A stretch of 64,000 nucleotides of DNA, from contig NZ_QJSX01000013.1 of the NCBI RefSeq assembly GCF_003217515.1, positions 99,234-163,233 of the forward strand, written 5' to 3'. Position numbers and translations under genes: made by a program. Below the pieces are notes generated by a model that did no database searches, had not been told where the DNA came from, and was given only the letters and a program-made list of their open reading frames with translations. Source of the DNA: Deinococcus yavapaiensis KR-236 (lineage in GTDB: Bacteria; Deinococcota; Deinococci; Deinococcales; Deinococcaceae). Below, one piece after another: positions 8,559-18,332 of this stretch (within the stretch, counting starts at the first letter, position 1; each line of letters begins with the position of its first letter).

Positions 8559-11500
8559 TCAAATCTCTTCGATGTATCGACTCGGGCAGCTGCCGCGGTA
8601 CGCGCACCAACGGCACGTGTCCACGGACGGCGTCGCCTCGAAGTCCCCCTCAAACATGCGGCGCGCCGCCCCTTCAGCGAGCTGCAAGCCCCAGCGCAAC
8701 TCGTCCTCGGTGAAGTCGTGCAGGCGGTCGTGCCGCAGGTACGCGAGGCTCGCGCGGTTCGCGCCGACGTGCGCGGCGTACACCGCGAGTTGCGGCAGGT
8801 GATGGTGCGGCGCGGCCTCCTTGTCCGTCTTGTAATCCACCACCCAACCGTCGTACAGCGCGTCGATCACCCCTTCGAACCGCACGCCCGCGAGGACCGG
8901 GGAGACGTTCAGTTCCCGCTGCGCCTCAAGGCCGCGCAACTCGCGGTACGCGTCGCCACTGAGGGCGCTCACGAGCCGCGCGACTTCCTCGCGTGCCCGG
9001 TCGGGTAGGTACGCGAGGTGCCGTTCCATCTCGGCGGGCGTCCACGCGAGTTCGATCGCGCGGTGCACGGCCGACCCGATGATGGCCCCGCCGACGTTCG
9101 CGCGCGCTTCGTCCGGGTCGTTCGCGCGCCACAACGTCGCGAGGCGCGCGTGCCCCAGCAGGTACTGCCGTTTGAACGCCAGCGGGCACGTGAGGTACAC
9201 GCTCAAGGACGTGACGGGCAGCGACTCCGGCAGGGGCGCCGCGTGCGGCAACACCAAGCGACCCGTCGTCACGTCCCGCATGAAGCGGCGTGGTTCGGGC
9301 GTCGGAACGCTTTCAGCGGCGTACGAGAAGCGCGCGACGTGCTCATCGGGGAAGTCCCCGGCGAGCGCGGCGAGGCTCGCGGCGCCACCACCGCTCGCTT
9401 CGCCGGTCGCGCTGAGGACGAGCAGGTCGGCGGCGCGGGTGAACGCTACGTACCACACGCGTTCGTCTTCGCTGCGTTCACGTTCTTGCCGCGCTTCGAG
9501 CAGCGCTTGGTACGCGCTCGGTTGCTTCGCGCTCGGCACGCCGGGCACCCTCACGGCGACGCCGACGCTCGCGTCGTGCAGAACGCTCGGTGTGTTGTTG
9601 TTCTTGCCGCGCAGCAAGTCCGGCACGAACACCACCGGGTACTCGAGTCCTTTGGCGCCGTGAATGGTCGTGAGTGTCACAGCGTCCTCGTCCGCGAGGG
9701 TCGCTTCGGCGAGCGGCACGTCGAGCACTTCGAGTTGCCGCAAGCGGTCGTTCACCGCGCCAAGGTCGATGCCGCCTTCGCTTTGCCAAGCGCGCACGAG
9801 GCCCGTGAAGCGCGCGAGGTTCGCGAGGCGTCGCTCACCGTCGCTCGTCGCGGCCATGAGGACGCTGCAGCCGCTGCGTTCGTCCGCGAGGGCCAGCAAG
9901 CGTGACGGTCGCAGAAACGCGCACGCGTCGAGCAACGAACGCAGCAACTCGCGCGCGACGGTGAGGCGCGCGCCGAGCGTCTCTTGGCGCGCGAGCGTTT
10001 GCCACAACGTCTCCTCGGGGGTGCGCGCGCGCGCGAGGCGCGCGAGGTCCGCGTCGTCCACGCGGCCGTACGGACTGCGCAGCAAACTCGCGAGCAGCAA
10101 ATCATCCGCGGGCTGCGCCAGCCACGCGAGGAGCGTGCGCGCGTCACGCACTTCCGGGCGATACAAGAGGCCGCGTCCGCCGTTCACGACGTACGGAATG
10201 CCCGCGCGGAACAACGCCGCTTCGTACACCGCGAGGTCCGTGCGAGATCGGAACAGCACGGCGATGTCGCCGAACCGCACGGGGCGCGCGCCGGCCGGGC
10301 CGTGCACGAGGCGTTCCTCGGCGATGAGCGCTTGAATGCGAGCCGCGAGCAAGTTCGCTTCGGCCGCGCGGCGCGCGGGCGCGCCTTTGCCGAGCACCGC
10401 GTGGAATTCGACGGGTGCGAGCGGCTCGGCCGGGTTGACGGCGCGGTGCGCGGTGAGCGGCGTGAACGTCGCGGCGGTCGGTCGCGTGTCGTCCGGGCCG
10501 GGCATGCGCCGTTCGAAGAACGCGTTCGTGACGCTCACGAGCGGAGCGTGCGTGCGGAAGGACGTGCCAAGGTGGACGTTCACGCCCCGCTCGGCCGCGA
10601 CACGCTCGCGCGCCGTGCGGAAGAGGGTGACGTCCGCGCGGCGAAAGGCGTAGATGCTTTGCTTTTCGTCGCCGACGACCGTGACGTTCGCGCCGCCCGC
10701 GAGGACGCGCTCCAAGATCGCCCACTGGGTGGGGTTGGTGTCTTGGAATTCGTCGATGAGGACGTGCCGCCAGCGCGCGTGGTAGTACGCGCGAACGTGC
10801 GGGTGCTGCAGCGCGTGCAGCGCGAGGCGTTCGAGGTCCGCGAAGGTCAGCACGCCTTGCTCGCGTTTCAAACGGTCGAGTTCGCGCAGCACGACCGGCC
10901 ACGCGCGCGTCACGACGCGCTGCGCGTCGAGCGCCCACACGTCCGCGGCGTCCTCGTCGTCGCTCGCTTTGCATAGGTCGCGCAGTTGCGTGAGCGCCCC
11001 GCCAATCAACGCTTTGTCGGCTTTGCTCCACGCGCTGGCCGTGCCGAGGTTGCTGCGGAAGCCTTGCAAGGCGGTCGTCAACGCGCGCGTTTGCTCGTCG
11101 CGCCGCTCCACGCCCCGCAGGGCTTGCAGTGCGGCCACGCGGTACTGCTCCAGGCGATCTCGCGGATCGTTCGCGGCGGCGCTTTCCAAGGCGTGCACGG
11201 CGGTTGTCCAGGCGCGGTCGCGTTCCGCTTGCCGCGCGACGACCTGCGCGACGGCTTGCGCGCGCGCGCTCGCCCACGCGGTTTCATCGAAGGCGTCGAG
11301 GCTGCGGTTCGCTTCGACGGGATCGTCGAGCAGCGCCTCGAGGACGTCGCGTAAGACACCGACGGGTACGCTTCCGAGGGCGTCGTCGTCGAGGGTGGCG
11401 AGGGCGAGCGGCAGGTGCGCTTTCGGCCAGGCGTTCGACGCGGCTTCATCGAGGACCGTGAAGCGCGCGCCCACCCCGGCTTCCACGGGGTGTTCGCGCA

Positions 11501-11825
11501 GGATGCGCGCGCACAACGCGTGTATCGTGCCGATTTGCGCGAGCGGCAACGCGTCCGCGACGGCTTGCCAGCGCGCGCCGTCCCGCGCGGCGACATACGT
11601 TTCGACGCGCGCGCGTAACTCCGCGGCGGCCGGCATGGTGAAGGTCGTCGCGAGGATCTGCCCGGGCTGCACGCCGTCGTCGAGGAGACGCACGATGCGT
11701 TCGGCCATCACGCGGGTCTTGCCGGACCCGGCGCCCGCGTCGATGGCGACGCTGCCCAGGGCGTGCACCGCCGCGCGTTGCTGAGGGGTGGCGTCGAACG
11801 AGGAAGGAGGGTGCGGCGTGGTCAT
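8559..11825 (-). CDS. AddA-like UvrD/REP helicase with C-terminal PD-(D/E)XK nuclease (1088 aa)
   Basis: Superfamily 1 helicase motifs run in order: Walker A AGAGSGKTRV (residues about 30-38), DEAH-like LIDEFQDTNPTQW, GDEKQSIYAFRRAD, LTTIHGAKGLEYPVVFVPD and VWYVAFTRAADLLVLSA. The C-terminal nuclease has SLSVYLTCPLAFKRQY, GSAVHRAIELAW, VVDYKTDKEA and CRWCAYRGSC. One Cys before and three after the nuclease core suggest an Fe-S cluster, more often seen in AddB than AddA. The start at 11825 is an ATG overlapping the stop of the AddB-like gene by 4 nt. The pair likely forms an end-processing helicase-nuclease. Because it sits in a defence island, an anti-phage rather than housekeeping recombination role is plausible; this is inference. 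Confidence 0.88.
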   Translation of the reverse strand: MTTPHPPSSFDATPQQRAAVHALGSVAIDAGAGSGKTRVMAERIVRLLDDGVQPGQILATTFTMPAAAELRARVETYVAARDGARWQAVADALPLAQIGTIHALCARILREHPVEAGVGARFTVLDEAASNAWPKAHLPLALATLDDDALGSVPVGVLRDVLEALLDDPVEANRSLDAFDETAWASARAQAVAQVVARQAERDRAWTTAVHALESAAANDPRDRLEQYRVAALQALRGVERRDEQTRALTTALQGFRSNLGTASAWSKADKALIGGALTQLRDLCKASDDEDAADVWALDAQRVVTRAWPVVLRELDRLKREQGVLTFADLERLALHALQHPHVRAYYHARWRHVLIDEFQDTNPTQWAILERVLAGGANVTVVGDEKQSIYAFRRADVTLFRTARERVAAERGVNVHLGTSFRTHAPLVSVTNAFFERRMPGPDDTRPTAATFTPLTAHRAVNPAEPLAPVEFHAVLGKGAPARRAAEANLLAARIQALIAEERLVHGPAGARPVRFGDIAVLFRSRTDLAVYEAALFRAGIPYVVNGGRGLLYRPEVRDARTLLAWLAQPADDLLLASLLRSPYGRVDDADLARLARARTPEETLWQTLARQETLGARLTVARELLRSLLDACAFLRPSRLLALADERSGCSVLMAATSDGERRLANLARFTGLVRAWQSEGGIDLGAVNDRLRQLEVLDVPLAEATLADEDAVTLTTIHGAKGLEYPVVFVPDLLRGKNNNTPSVLHDASVGVAVRVPGVPSAKQPSAYQALLEARQERERSEDERVWYVAFTRAADLLVLSATGEASGGGAASLAALAGDFPDEHVARFSYAAESVPTPEPRRFMRDVTTGRLVLPHAAPLPESLPVTSLSVYLTCPLAFKRQYLLGHARLATLWRANDPDEARANVGGAIIGSAVHRAIELAWTPAEMERHLAYLPDRAREEVARLVSALSGDAYRELRGLEAQRELNVSPVLAGVRFEGVIDALYDGWVVDYKTDKEAAPHHHLPQLAVYAAHVGANRASLAYLRHDRLHDFTEDELRWGLQLAEGAARRMFEGDFEATPSVDTCRWCAYRGSCPSRYIEEI

Positions 11826-14503
11826 TCGTCCTCCGTCGAGGTGAAGCGTTGAAAGCGGCACAGCGGCGACGCGTCGCAGTACTTGCACGCGCCGAGCGCG
11901 TCGTCCGGTCGCGCGTCGAACACGCCCGCCGCGAGGTCGTCGCGAACGCTCGCGAGGAACGTGTCGACGCTGCGCGCGTGCTCGGGCCAATCGTCGGCGC
12001 TCGTCGAGGCGGGGCCGACTTCGTCGAGGGTGCGCGCGTTCTTGAGGCTGTAGTAGCGTCCGCGCGTCGCGCCGCTGAGCCGCACGTACACCGGGAGTTG
12101 CACTTCGAGGTCGAGGACGGTCGCGTCGCTCGTGCGGCGCACGCGCGAGATGTACTTGCCGAGCTTGTAATCTGTCACGACCGGCCCGTTCGGCGTGGCG
12201 TCGACGCGATCCGCGAATCCCGTGAACGCCCAAGCGTGCGATGCGACGTTCACGCTTCCGTCGAGGGGCGATTCGACCGCGAGGGGCGTCCAGTCGCTCG
12301 GCAAGAAATCCGGCGCGGCGACGACGCGCCGCAGTCGCTCGAGGTGTTCGCGGCGTTCGAAGCGCCACAACGGCCCGGTGGACAAGCGGCCGGCGCGCAC
12401 GAGGGTCGTTTCCGCGCGGTCGAACGCCGCGTCGACGCCTTCCGTGAGGTGCGCGCGGTCGACGGAGCCGTCGATGACGCCGGCGATGAGTTCTTGCAGC
12501 GCGCGGTGCAGCAGCGTGCCTTGCATGGCCGGGTCGAGGTCGTCGCGTGGCGCGTCGAGCGGTGCGAGCCTTAGCGCGCTTTTCGTGAACCATTGAAAGC
12601 GGCACGCGCCGAACGCGTGCAACTGCGACGCGCTCCAGCGATGCGCGGCCGCGTCGATCGCGTCGAGGCGCACGGTGTCACGGCCTCGCTCGCGGTCTTC
12701 TTCGCGGCGCGCGCCGCGCGCGACGTCGTCGGACACGCGGCCCGTGAGGGCGTCTTGACGGGCGCGTTCGAAGCGCGAGCCGGCCACGGCGTGCACGTTG
12801 ACGGCGCGGGGCGCGACGCTGGCGAGGAAGACGCTGGGCCGCAGCGCGCGCCCGTCGACGCTGGTGAGGGGTCGGCTGAAGGTGACGTCGCCGTGCGCGG
12901 CGCACACGCTGACGTAGAAGAACGCGCGCTCGAGGGCCGCGCGGGTGCTCGCGTCGGGCAGAGGCGCGCCGCGTTCGGTGAGGCGGGCGCGCGCGAACGA
13001 GTCGAGCAAGCCTTCGGACGCGGGACGCGCGGGGTACACGCCGTCGGCCAGGCCGAGCATCCACACGTGCTCGAACGTCCGTCCGGCGGCGTTGATGGGG
13101 CTGAGGACGCGCACGCCCGCTTTGGCGAGCAGCAGCGGCACGCGTGTGACGTCGAGGCCTTCGTGCAGAAAGGTCGCGAAGCGTTCGAGCGTCCACTCGT
13201 CGTCGTCGTTCGTGAGGGGCGCGAGGAGGTCGCGCAGGGCGTGCAAGTGCACGGCGAGGTGCGGATCGCGCGACTGCCGATCCGTCACGCCGAGCGCGTC
13301 GAGGGCCGCGCCGATCGCTTGGGCGTACGCCCAGCCGGGCGCGAAGGACGGCCACACGAGCGCGTCGAGGCGCGGATCGTCACTCCACGCCGCAAGGCCG
13401 CGCGGCGTGCCTTGCCGGAAGGCGCGCGCGCGGGCGGGCGCGTCGAACGGCAGCGTCCACAAGGGGTGCATGAGGACGCGGCGCGCGTCGAAGAAGCGCC
13501 ACTCGCTGAGGTTCGCGTTTCGCCACGCGCTGAGCAGCGACCCGAGGTGCGTGCCGCGCAGCGGGGTGCGCAGGGCGCTGAGGAGCGGCACGTCGTACTC
13601 GTCGGCGACGTCCGCGAGGGCGGGCAGGTACATCGCTTCGTCACGCACCAAGAGGGCGATGTCGGACGCGGGCGTGCCGCGTTCGAGCAGGGCCTTCGCG
13701 TGCCGCAGCGCGGCGCGCACTTCCTCTTCGACGGTGGGCGCTTCCACGACGACGCACGCGCTGGGCGGCTCGCCGAGGAAGCCGCGCGCGACGCGCTCTC
13801 CGACGCGTTCGCCCGGGTCGCCTTCGGGCGTGCGCGTCGACCAGCCGTGCGCGGCGAGGGTGCGCAGCGTGCGGCGCGCTTCGCTGAGGGCCGACGCGCC
13901 GGGCACGAACGGCAGCGTGACGACGCTGCCCGGCGCGGCGAGGGCGTTCACGAGGTGCAGTTGCGCCGCGTCGAGGTACCCGAAGCCGTGCACGAGCAGC
14001 CGCTCGGAGGGCGCGTCGAAGCGCGCCGCGAAGTACTCGGGCACGGCGCCGTCGAAGGCGCGCTCGTCGTCGAGCAGCGTCAGGTACGCGGCGTACACGC
14101 GCGCGAGGTCGCGTTCGCGTGGCGTGTCGGCCGCGTTCGCGAGCGCGACCGGGTCGAGGTTGGCGCGCAGGCATTCTTGCACGAGGGCGCGCAGCGTTTC
14201 GATGGTGGCGGGTTCGTCGCGCAGCGGCTCGAAGTAATCGAGGCGCACGTGCGCGAGAACGCGCGCGATCAGGCGCGGCGCGTCGGCGGTCGTCATGGCG
14301 TGACGACCCGCGCGGCTCAGGAGGGTGCGCGCGAGTTGCGTCATGGTGAGGGTCGCCATGGGCGTGCCGAGCGCGCGCCGCAGTGCCTGCCCGGCGGGGA
14401 CGTTCACGGTGACGACGCGGCACGGCGCGCTTCGCACGGTTTCAAGGGCGACGCCCTCGAGGACGCTCGGCGCGGCGTGCGTGACGACGACGCGGCCGTT
14501 CAC
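11822..14503 (-). CDS. AddB-like PD-(D/E)XK nuclease / inactivated helicase (893 aa)
   Basis: The GTG at 14503 overlaps the WYL gene's TGA (GTGA) and opens on MNGRVVVTHAAPSVLEG; the longer open frame upstream is antisense to the WYL gene. No Walker A is visible, as in AddB proteins, where the helicase fold is structural. Residues about 480-560 contain VRVLSPINAAGRTFEHVWML and GLADGVYPARP, the counterpart of helicase motif V. The C-terminal nuclease has QLHAFGACRFQWFTKSAL, GTLLHRALQEL, GPVVTDYKLGKY and CKYCDASPLCRF. The single Cys plus C-x2-C-x5-C pattern is the Fe-S nuclease signature of AddB. Its partner is the AddA-like gene that follows with a 4-nt overlap. Confidence 0.83.
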   Translation of the reverse strand: MNGRVVVTHAAPSVLEGVALETVRSAPCRVVTVNVPAGQALRRALGTPMATLTMTQLARTLLSRAGRHAMTTADAPRLIARVLAHVRLDYFEPLRDEPATIETLRALVQECLRANLDPVALANAADTPRERDLARVYAAYLTLLDDERAFDGAVPEYFAARFDAPSERLLVHGFGYLDAAQLHLVNALAAPGSVVTLPFVPGASALSEARRTLRTLAAHGWSTRTPEGDPGERVGERVARGFLGEPPSACVVVEAPTVEEEVRAALRHAKALLERGTPASDIALLVRDEAMYLPALADVADEYDVPLLSALRTPLRGTHLGSLLSAWRNANLSEWRFFDARRVLMHPLWTLPFDAPARARAFRQGTPRGLAAWSDDPRLDALVWPSFAPGWAYAQAIGAALDALGVTDRQSRDPHLAVHLHALRDLLAPLTNDDDEWTLERFATFLHEGLDVTRVPLLLAKAGVRVLSPINAAGRTFEHVWMLGLADGVYPARPASEGLLDSFARARLTERGAPLPDASTRAALERAFFYVSVCAAHGDVTFSRPLTSVDGRALRPSVFLASVAPRAVNVHAVAGSRFERARQDALTGRVSDDVARGARREEDRERGRDTVRLDAIDAAAHRWSASQLHAFGACRFQWFTKSALRLAPLDAPRDDLDPAMQGTLLHRALQELIAGVIDGSVDRAHLTEGVDAAFDRAETTLVRAGRLSTGPLWRFERREHLERLRRVVAAPDFLPSDWTPLAVESPLDGSVNVASHAWAFTGFADRVDATPNGPVVTDYKLGKYISRVRRTSDATVLDLEVQLPVYVRLSGATRGRYYSLKNARTLDEVGPASTSADDWPEHARSVDTFLASVRDDLAAGVFDARPDDALGACKYCDASPLCRFQRFTSTEDE

Positions 14504-15492
14504 GCGCTGCCCACCGGGGCGGGCGCGTACAAGGCGCTGGCGTCCGCGAGCGTCTTGCGCATTTCTTCGCGCAGCTCGGCGGGGCGCAGCACTTCGACTT
14601 CCGCGCCCCAACTCAACAACCACGGTTTGATTTCCGTGGTGTTCGCGATCATCAAGCTGAGCAGCACCCGCCCGTCGGACAGCCGCTGCAGCGGTTCGAC
14701 TTGCTGCGGAAAGTGATCTTCGCGCAGGCGCGACTCGACCTTCGGGGAGAACAGCAGGTCGACCCGCCTCGGCTCGCCGGTCATGACGCCCCACGCGCCC
14801 GCGAAGAACTGCAGCGCGTCGAAGTCGTCGGGAATGTCGTACGTGCGACTGGTCGGGTGTGGATTGCGCATGCGCGCCACTTTGAAGACTTTCACTTGCG
14901 GAGGCGTGCTGCTGCGGTCGAGGCCGATGGCGTACGCGGCGCGGTTGTGCGCGTTGATTTCCACGTGGTACACGTCGAGTTCCACGCGGCGCGCCGTCGT
15001 CTTGCCGACCGCGGCGTACTCGAAGGTGAGGGCGCGGCGGTCGACCCAGGCTTGCGCGGTGATGTCGAGGGTGCGCGCGTCACCGCTGCGCGGCCGCTTG
15101 GCGTACTCGGCGTTGGCGCGCACCGCGATCGACCGGGCGGGTTCAGGCAGACGGTGCGTGATCATCTCGAGGACTTCGAGGTAGCTGGGGTGAAAGCTGC
15201 TCGCGTGATGCACCAAAAGCCGCGCCGCGGAGTAAAGCGCGAGCGCTTCGACGGGATTGTCCGGGTTCAAGCTTTTGAGGGTGCGGCGTTTGCTGCGGTA
15301 GTGACCGCTGTCGAGCTTCTCGATGTCACCACGGTCGCATAAGAGGGCGAGGTCGCGTTGCAGTGAGCGCAGCTTCTCGCTCGGTAAGTTCAAGCGGTCG
15401 AGCAGTTCGCTGGAGGTTCGGTCGGCCATTTCGAGGGATTGCATGATGGCGACGAGCCGTTCGGCACGCGCGTTCGAGCGAAGTTCAGGCAT
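14500..15492 (-). CDS. WYL-domain transcriptional regulator (330 aa)
   Basis: The ATG at 15492 gives MPELRSNARAERLVAIMQSL with aggag 10 nt upstream; a longer open frame exists but has no ribosome site. Residues 1-70 form a DeoR/WYL-type winged helix (TSSELLDRLNLPSEKLRSLQ). Residues about 130-215 form the WYL domain, with RALTFEYAAVGKTTARRVEL and NRAAYAIGLDRSS in place of the canonical WYL triplet. The C-terminal extension typical of these proteins follows. WYL proteins commonly repress defence loci and sense nucleic-acid or nucleotide ligands. It is coupled by a 4-nt overlap to the AddB-like gene, so it probably controls this operon, and perhaps the BREX genes too. Confidence 0.85.
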   Translation of the reverse strand: MPELRSNARAERLVAIMQSLEMADRTSSELLDRLNLPSEKLRSLQRDLALLCDRGDIEKLDSGHYRSKRRTLKSLNPDNPVEALALYSAARLLVHHASSFHPSYLEVLEMITHRLPEPARSIAVRANAEYAKRPRSGDARTLDITAQAWVDRRALTFEYAAVGKTTARRVELDVYHVEINAHNRAAYAIGLDRSSTPPQVKVFKVARMRNPHPTSRTYDIPDDFDALQFFAGAWGVMTGEPRRVDLLFSPKVESRLREDHFPQQVEPLQRLSDGRVLLSLMIANTTEIKPWLLSWGAEVEVLRPAELREEMRKTLADASALYAPAPVGSA

Positions 15493-15573
15493 GGAAGGGG
15501 ACTCCTGAAGAGAGGCGCGGCATACGCCGATTTTAAGAAGGACTTCTTTCAAAGTTTGCACAAATGACGAACG

Positions 15574-15633
15574 CTCGACCGCCCGCGCGCTTCTCGCGGC
15601 ACCGCCTCCGCTTGAAGCTTCCGGGCGGTCGAG
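15574..15633 (-). terminator. Hairpin between the DUF1998 helicase and WYL genes
   Basis: A perfect 12-bp inverted repeat (ctcgaccgcccg / cgggcggtcgag) with a 36-nt loop lies just downstream of the 15643 gene on the minus strand. It may end or attenuate the helicase transcript, which would leave the WYL-AddB-AddA block under its own promoter in 15493-15573. No U tract is seen. Confidence 0.4.
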
Positions 15634-15642
15634 TGTCGAGTT

Positions 15643-18297
15643 TCACGCGTCTTCAGTGACGTCCCCGAGGTCTTCGTCGTACCAGCCGAGGCGACTGAGG
15701 CCCGGGATGGGCTGCACGCCTTCGACGGGCACCACGGTGACGTGCGTGTCCCACGCGTGGTCCGTCGCGAGGCGCCCTTTGTATTGAAGGCCGCCGCGCG
15801 GGCTGAAGTACACGTGCTGCACTTGAAATTCACGGTTGCCGTGCAGCACGCACAACCCCACCGAGTCGGGCGTGATGACGCGCACGCGCGAACCTTCGAC
15901 CGAGCGTGGCGTCTCCGTCCAGCGGGTGGGGGTGGCTGCCATGCGGGCGTGCCCAGCGAGGTCCGCGAGAACGTCGAGGGTGCGTTGCCACGCGGCGCGC
16001 TCGGCGGCGTCCGCGTCTTCGAGCGCGTACCGCGCGAGGTGAACGGCGCGCGCGAGCGTTTCTTCGAGCACGCCTGCGTGCAGCAGCTTCGACGAGAGGC
16101 GCAAGCTGCCGTACGTTTGGTCGTACACGACGATCACCGCGTCGCCTTTGCTGAGGCCGGGGCGTTCGACGCGCAGCTTGTCGGTGGTGACGCCGATGTC
16201 ACGCGATTCGAACGGCACGACGAGCCCGAACGCTTCGAGCAGCAGTTCGGCGATGCGGCCGCGTGGCGCGTCGCCTTGCAAGCTCGGCGCGTGCAGCACC
16301 ACGCCGGTCGTGAAGAAGTTGCGGGAGAAACGAGGGTGGTGGTAGTAGATGCCGGTGCGGCTCGCGTCGAGCGGGTAGCTGGACGTGAACTCGTTCGCGC
16401 CGCGGCGTTCGCTGAACCCGACGATGTGCTCGGAGATCATGACGTTGCAGTCCACGGCGCTCAGCAGCGCGCGCGCTTCAGCGTGGTGCACGGCGTCCGC
16501 GTCGAAGTTCGGGTACGCCAGGGTCGGCAGACACGCCGGTTTGGTCGTGTAACGCTTTTCCGGGCGGACGTGCACGGTGCGGGCGATCGGGGAGACTTTC
16601 GTGACGCGGTACGCGCGCGTCGCGTACAAATACACCGCGCCGGGGTACGCTTCGCGCATCACTTGCGAATACGACAGCGTGCCGAGCGGGGTGGGTTGAT
16701 GCGCGTGGTGGAGTTCCACTTTGAAGCTCGTTTCGACGTCACGCAGCGGAAACGCGACGTTCGGGTGCTCTCCGCCTTGCGTCTTGAAGTTCTGCAGCGC
16801 GGGCGGCAGCGTGCCCGCGCGTTCCTTGTGCACGAGGTCCGAGAACCCGTCAGGCCATGACACGTTCGTGTCGAAGTCCTCGCTGTCCGCGCGACCGAGA
16901 GCGTGCAGCACTGCGTCGTGCTCTCCGCCGGGGCGCGCGAGGCACAACGCGTGAATGCACGCGATGTTCGCGTTTTCGAGGTACAGTGCGCTCGACGCGG
17001 GCGGGCGGCGCAAAATGCCGCTGGGCTCGGCGAACAGCGCGCGGTCGCTGGCGGACCCCGTGTCGAGGATGAGGACGTGGCCGGGTTGGCGGCGTCCGAC
17101 GCGTCCGACGCGTTGCTGAAAGCTGGTGCTGGACGTGGGCACGCCGACGAGTACGACGACGTCGAGGTGCGGAATGTCAAGGCCGAGTTCGAGGGCGCTC
17201 GTGGCGATGACGCCGTCGAGGTCGCCGCGCGTGAGGCGATCTTGAATTTCGCTGCGGTCGCGCAGTTCGTACCCGCTGCGAAACGGCAGCACGCGCAGAC
17301 GGTCCAGCCAAGCTTTTTGCAAGTGCGCGTCGGCTTCGTCGTCGTCGTCGTCGTCGTGCACGGCGCGCGCGGCGATCGACGCGAGGTTCTCGGTTTGCTT
17401 GCGTGAATCGCTGAAGCACAAGAACTTCAACCCGGCGCGCGCGAGGCTCGCGAGGAGCGCGGCGGTGTTCGATAAGAGGTCCTTCGCGCCCCCGGACGGC
17501 GTGAGGAGGTGCAGCGTCACCGGGTGCTTTTCGGAGCCGTCCTGCTCGGGGCCGATCACGTCGAAGTCCCGGTCGAACAAGAGCTTCAGGTGCCCTTTGG
17601 GATCGGCGATGGTGGCGGACGCGCACACGACTTGCAACCGCTTGCGCGTCATGAGTTTCTGCGCGTGTTCGAAACGGCGAAAGAGGTACGCGACGTTGCT
17701 GCCGAACACGCCGGTGAAGGTGTGCACTTCGTCCGTGATGATGAGGCGCGTGTCCCGCACGAACTTCGCGATCGCTTTCTTCGCGAGGTTCGCGAGGAGC
17801 CACGCGTGCATCACGTCCGGCGTGAGGATCAAGACGCGGCAGCGGCTCAAGAGGCGTTCGCGCTCCGCGAGGGGCACTTGCCCGTCGATGCGCCCGACGC
17901 TCGCGGGTACGCCGGCGGCGCTGAGCATGGCGCGCCACCGTTCTTCTTGTTCGACGCCGAGGGCTTTTTGAGGGTACAGCACGATGACGCGCGCGTCGGG
18001 CGTCGTGACGAGTTGCTCGAGCGCGGCCACGTGAAAGCACAACGTCTTGCCGCTGGCGGTGCCGGTCGCGACGACGAAGTTGTGAAATTCGGCGGCGTGC
18101 CGCGCGGCGATCGCTTGATGGCGGTACACGCCGTGCGGGTACGCGCGCGTCAAGTAGCGTTTGGTGACGTCCGAGACGGGCAAGGCGTGCGCCGGCTCGA
18201 GCGCGGCGAGGCGCGCGTCGCTCGGCAAGGTGTGCGTGCGCGTCCAAGGGCTGCGGGTGAGGGCGTCGTCAATGAAAGGCAAGGGGGCGATCGTCAT
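15643..18297 (-). CDS. MrfA/YprA-like DEAD-box helicase with DUF1998-like C-terminus (884 aa)
   Basis: ATG at 18297 follows gaggag. Superfamily 2 motifs in order: VVATGTASGKTLCFH (motif I, residue about 80), IITDEVHTFTGVFGSN (motif II, DEVH), CASATIADP (III), VIATSALELGLDIPHLDVVV (V) and QQRVGRVGRRQPGHVL (VI). An aspartate run (residues about 315-321) matches a gtc-repeat tract at 17337-17357. The C-terminal 250 residues include VIVVYDQTYGSLRLSSKLL, resembling DUF1998. The four-Cys zinc motif expected there is not evident, which is odd for the family. Such helicases occur in DISARM, Druantia-type and mitomycin-repair loci. Here it is encoded upstream of AddAB-like genes. Confidence 0.85.
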   Translation of the reverse strand: MTIAPLPFIDDALTRSPWTRTHTLPSDARLAALEPAHALPVSDVTKRYLTRAYPHGVYRHQAIAARHAAEFHNFVVATGTASGKTLCFHVAALEQLVTTPDARVIVLYPQKALGVEQEERWRAMLSAAGVPASVGRIDGQVPLAERERLLSRCRVLILTPDVMHAWLLANLAKKAIAKFVRDTRLIITDEVHTFTGVFGSNVAYLFRRFEHAQKLMTRKRLQVVCASATIADPKGHLKLLFDRDFDVIGPEQDGSEKHPVTLHLLTPSGGAKDLLSNTAALLASLARAGLKFLCFSDSRKQTENLASIAARAVHDDDDDDEADAHLQKAWLDRLRVLPFRSGYELRDRSEIQDRLTRGDLDGVIATSALELGLDIPHLDVVVLVGVPTSSTSFQQRVGRVGRRQPGHVLILDTGSASDRALFAEPSGILRRPPASSALYLENANIACIHALCLARPGGEHDAVLHALGRADSEDFDTNVSWPDGFSDLVHKERAGTLPPALQNFKTQGGEHPNVAFPLRDVETSFKVELHHAHQPTPLGTLSYSQVMREAYPGAVYLYATRAYRVTKVSPIARTVHVRPEKRYTTKPACLPTLAYPNFDADAVHHAEARALLSAVDCNVMISEHIVGFSERRGANEFTSSYPLDASRTGIYYHHPRFSRNFFTTGVVLHAPSLQGDAPRGRIAELLLEAFGLVVPFESRDIGVTTDKLRVERPGLSKGDAVIVVYDQTYGSLRLSSKLLHAGVLEETLARAVHLARYALEDADAAERAAWQRTLDVLADLAGHARMAATPTRWTETPRSVEGSRVRVITPDSVGLCVLHGNREFQVQHVYFSPRGGLQYKGRLATDHAWDTHVTVVPVEGVQPIPGLSRLGWYDEDLGDVTEDA

Positions 18298-18332
18298 AAG
18301 GCACTCCTCGTGGGGCGTGGCGGGGCGGGCGT

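Noticed and set aside
12593..14716. Long plus-strand open frame of about 700 codons
   Set aside because: It is antisense to the AddB-like gene; composition is Arg/Ala/Val/Gly-rich without motifs, the usual shadow in high-GC DNA.
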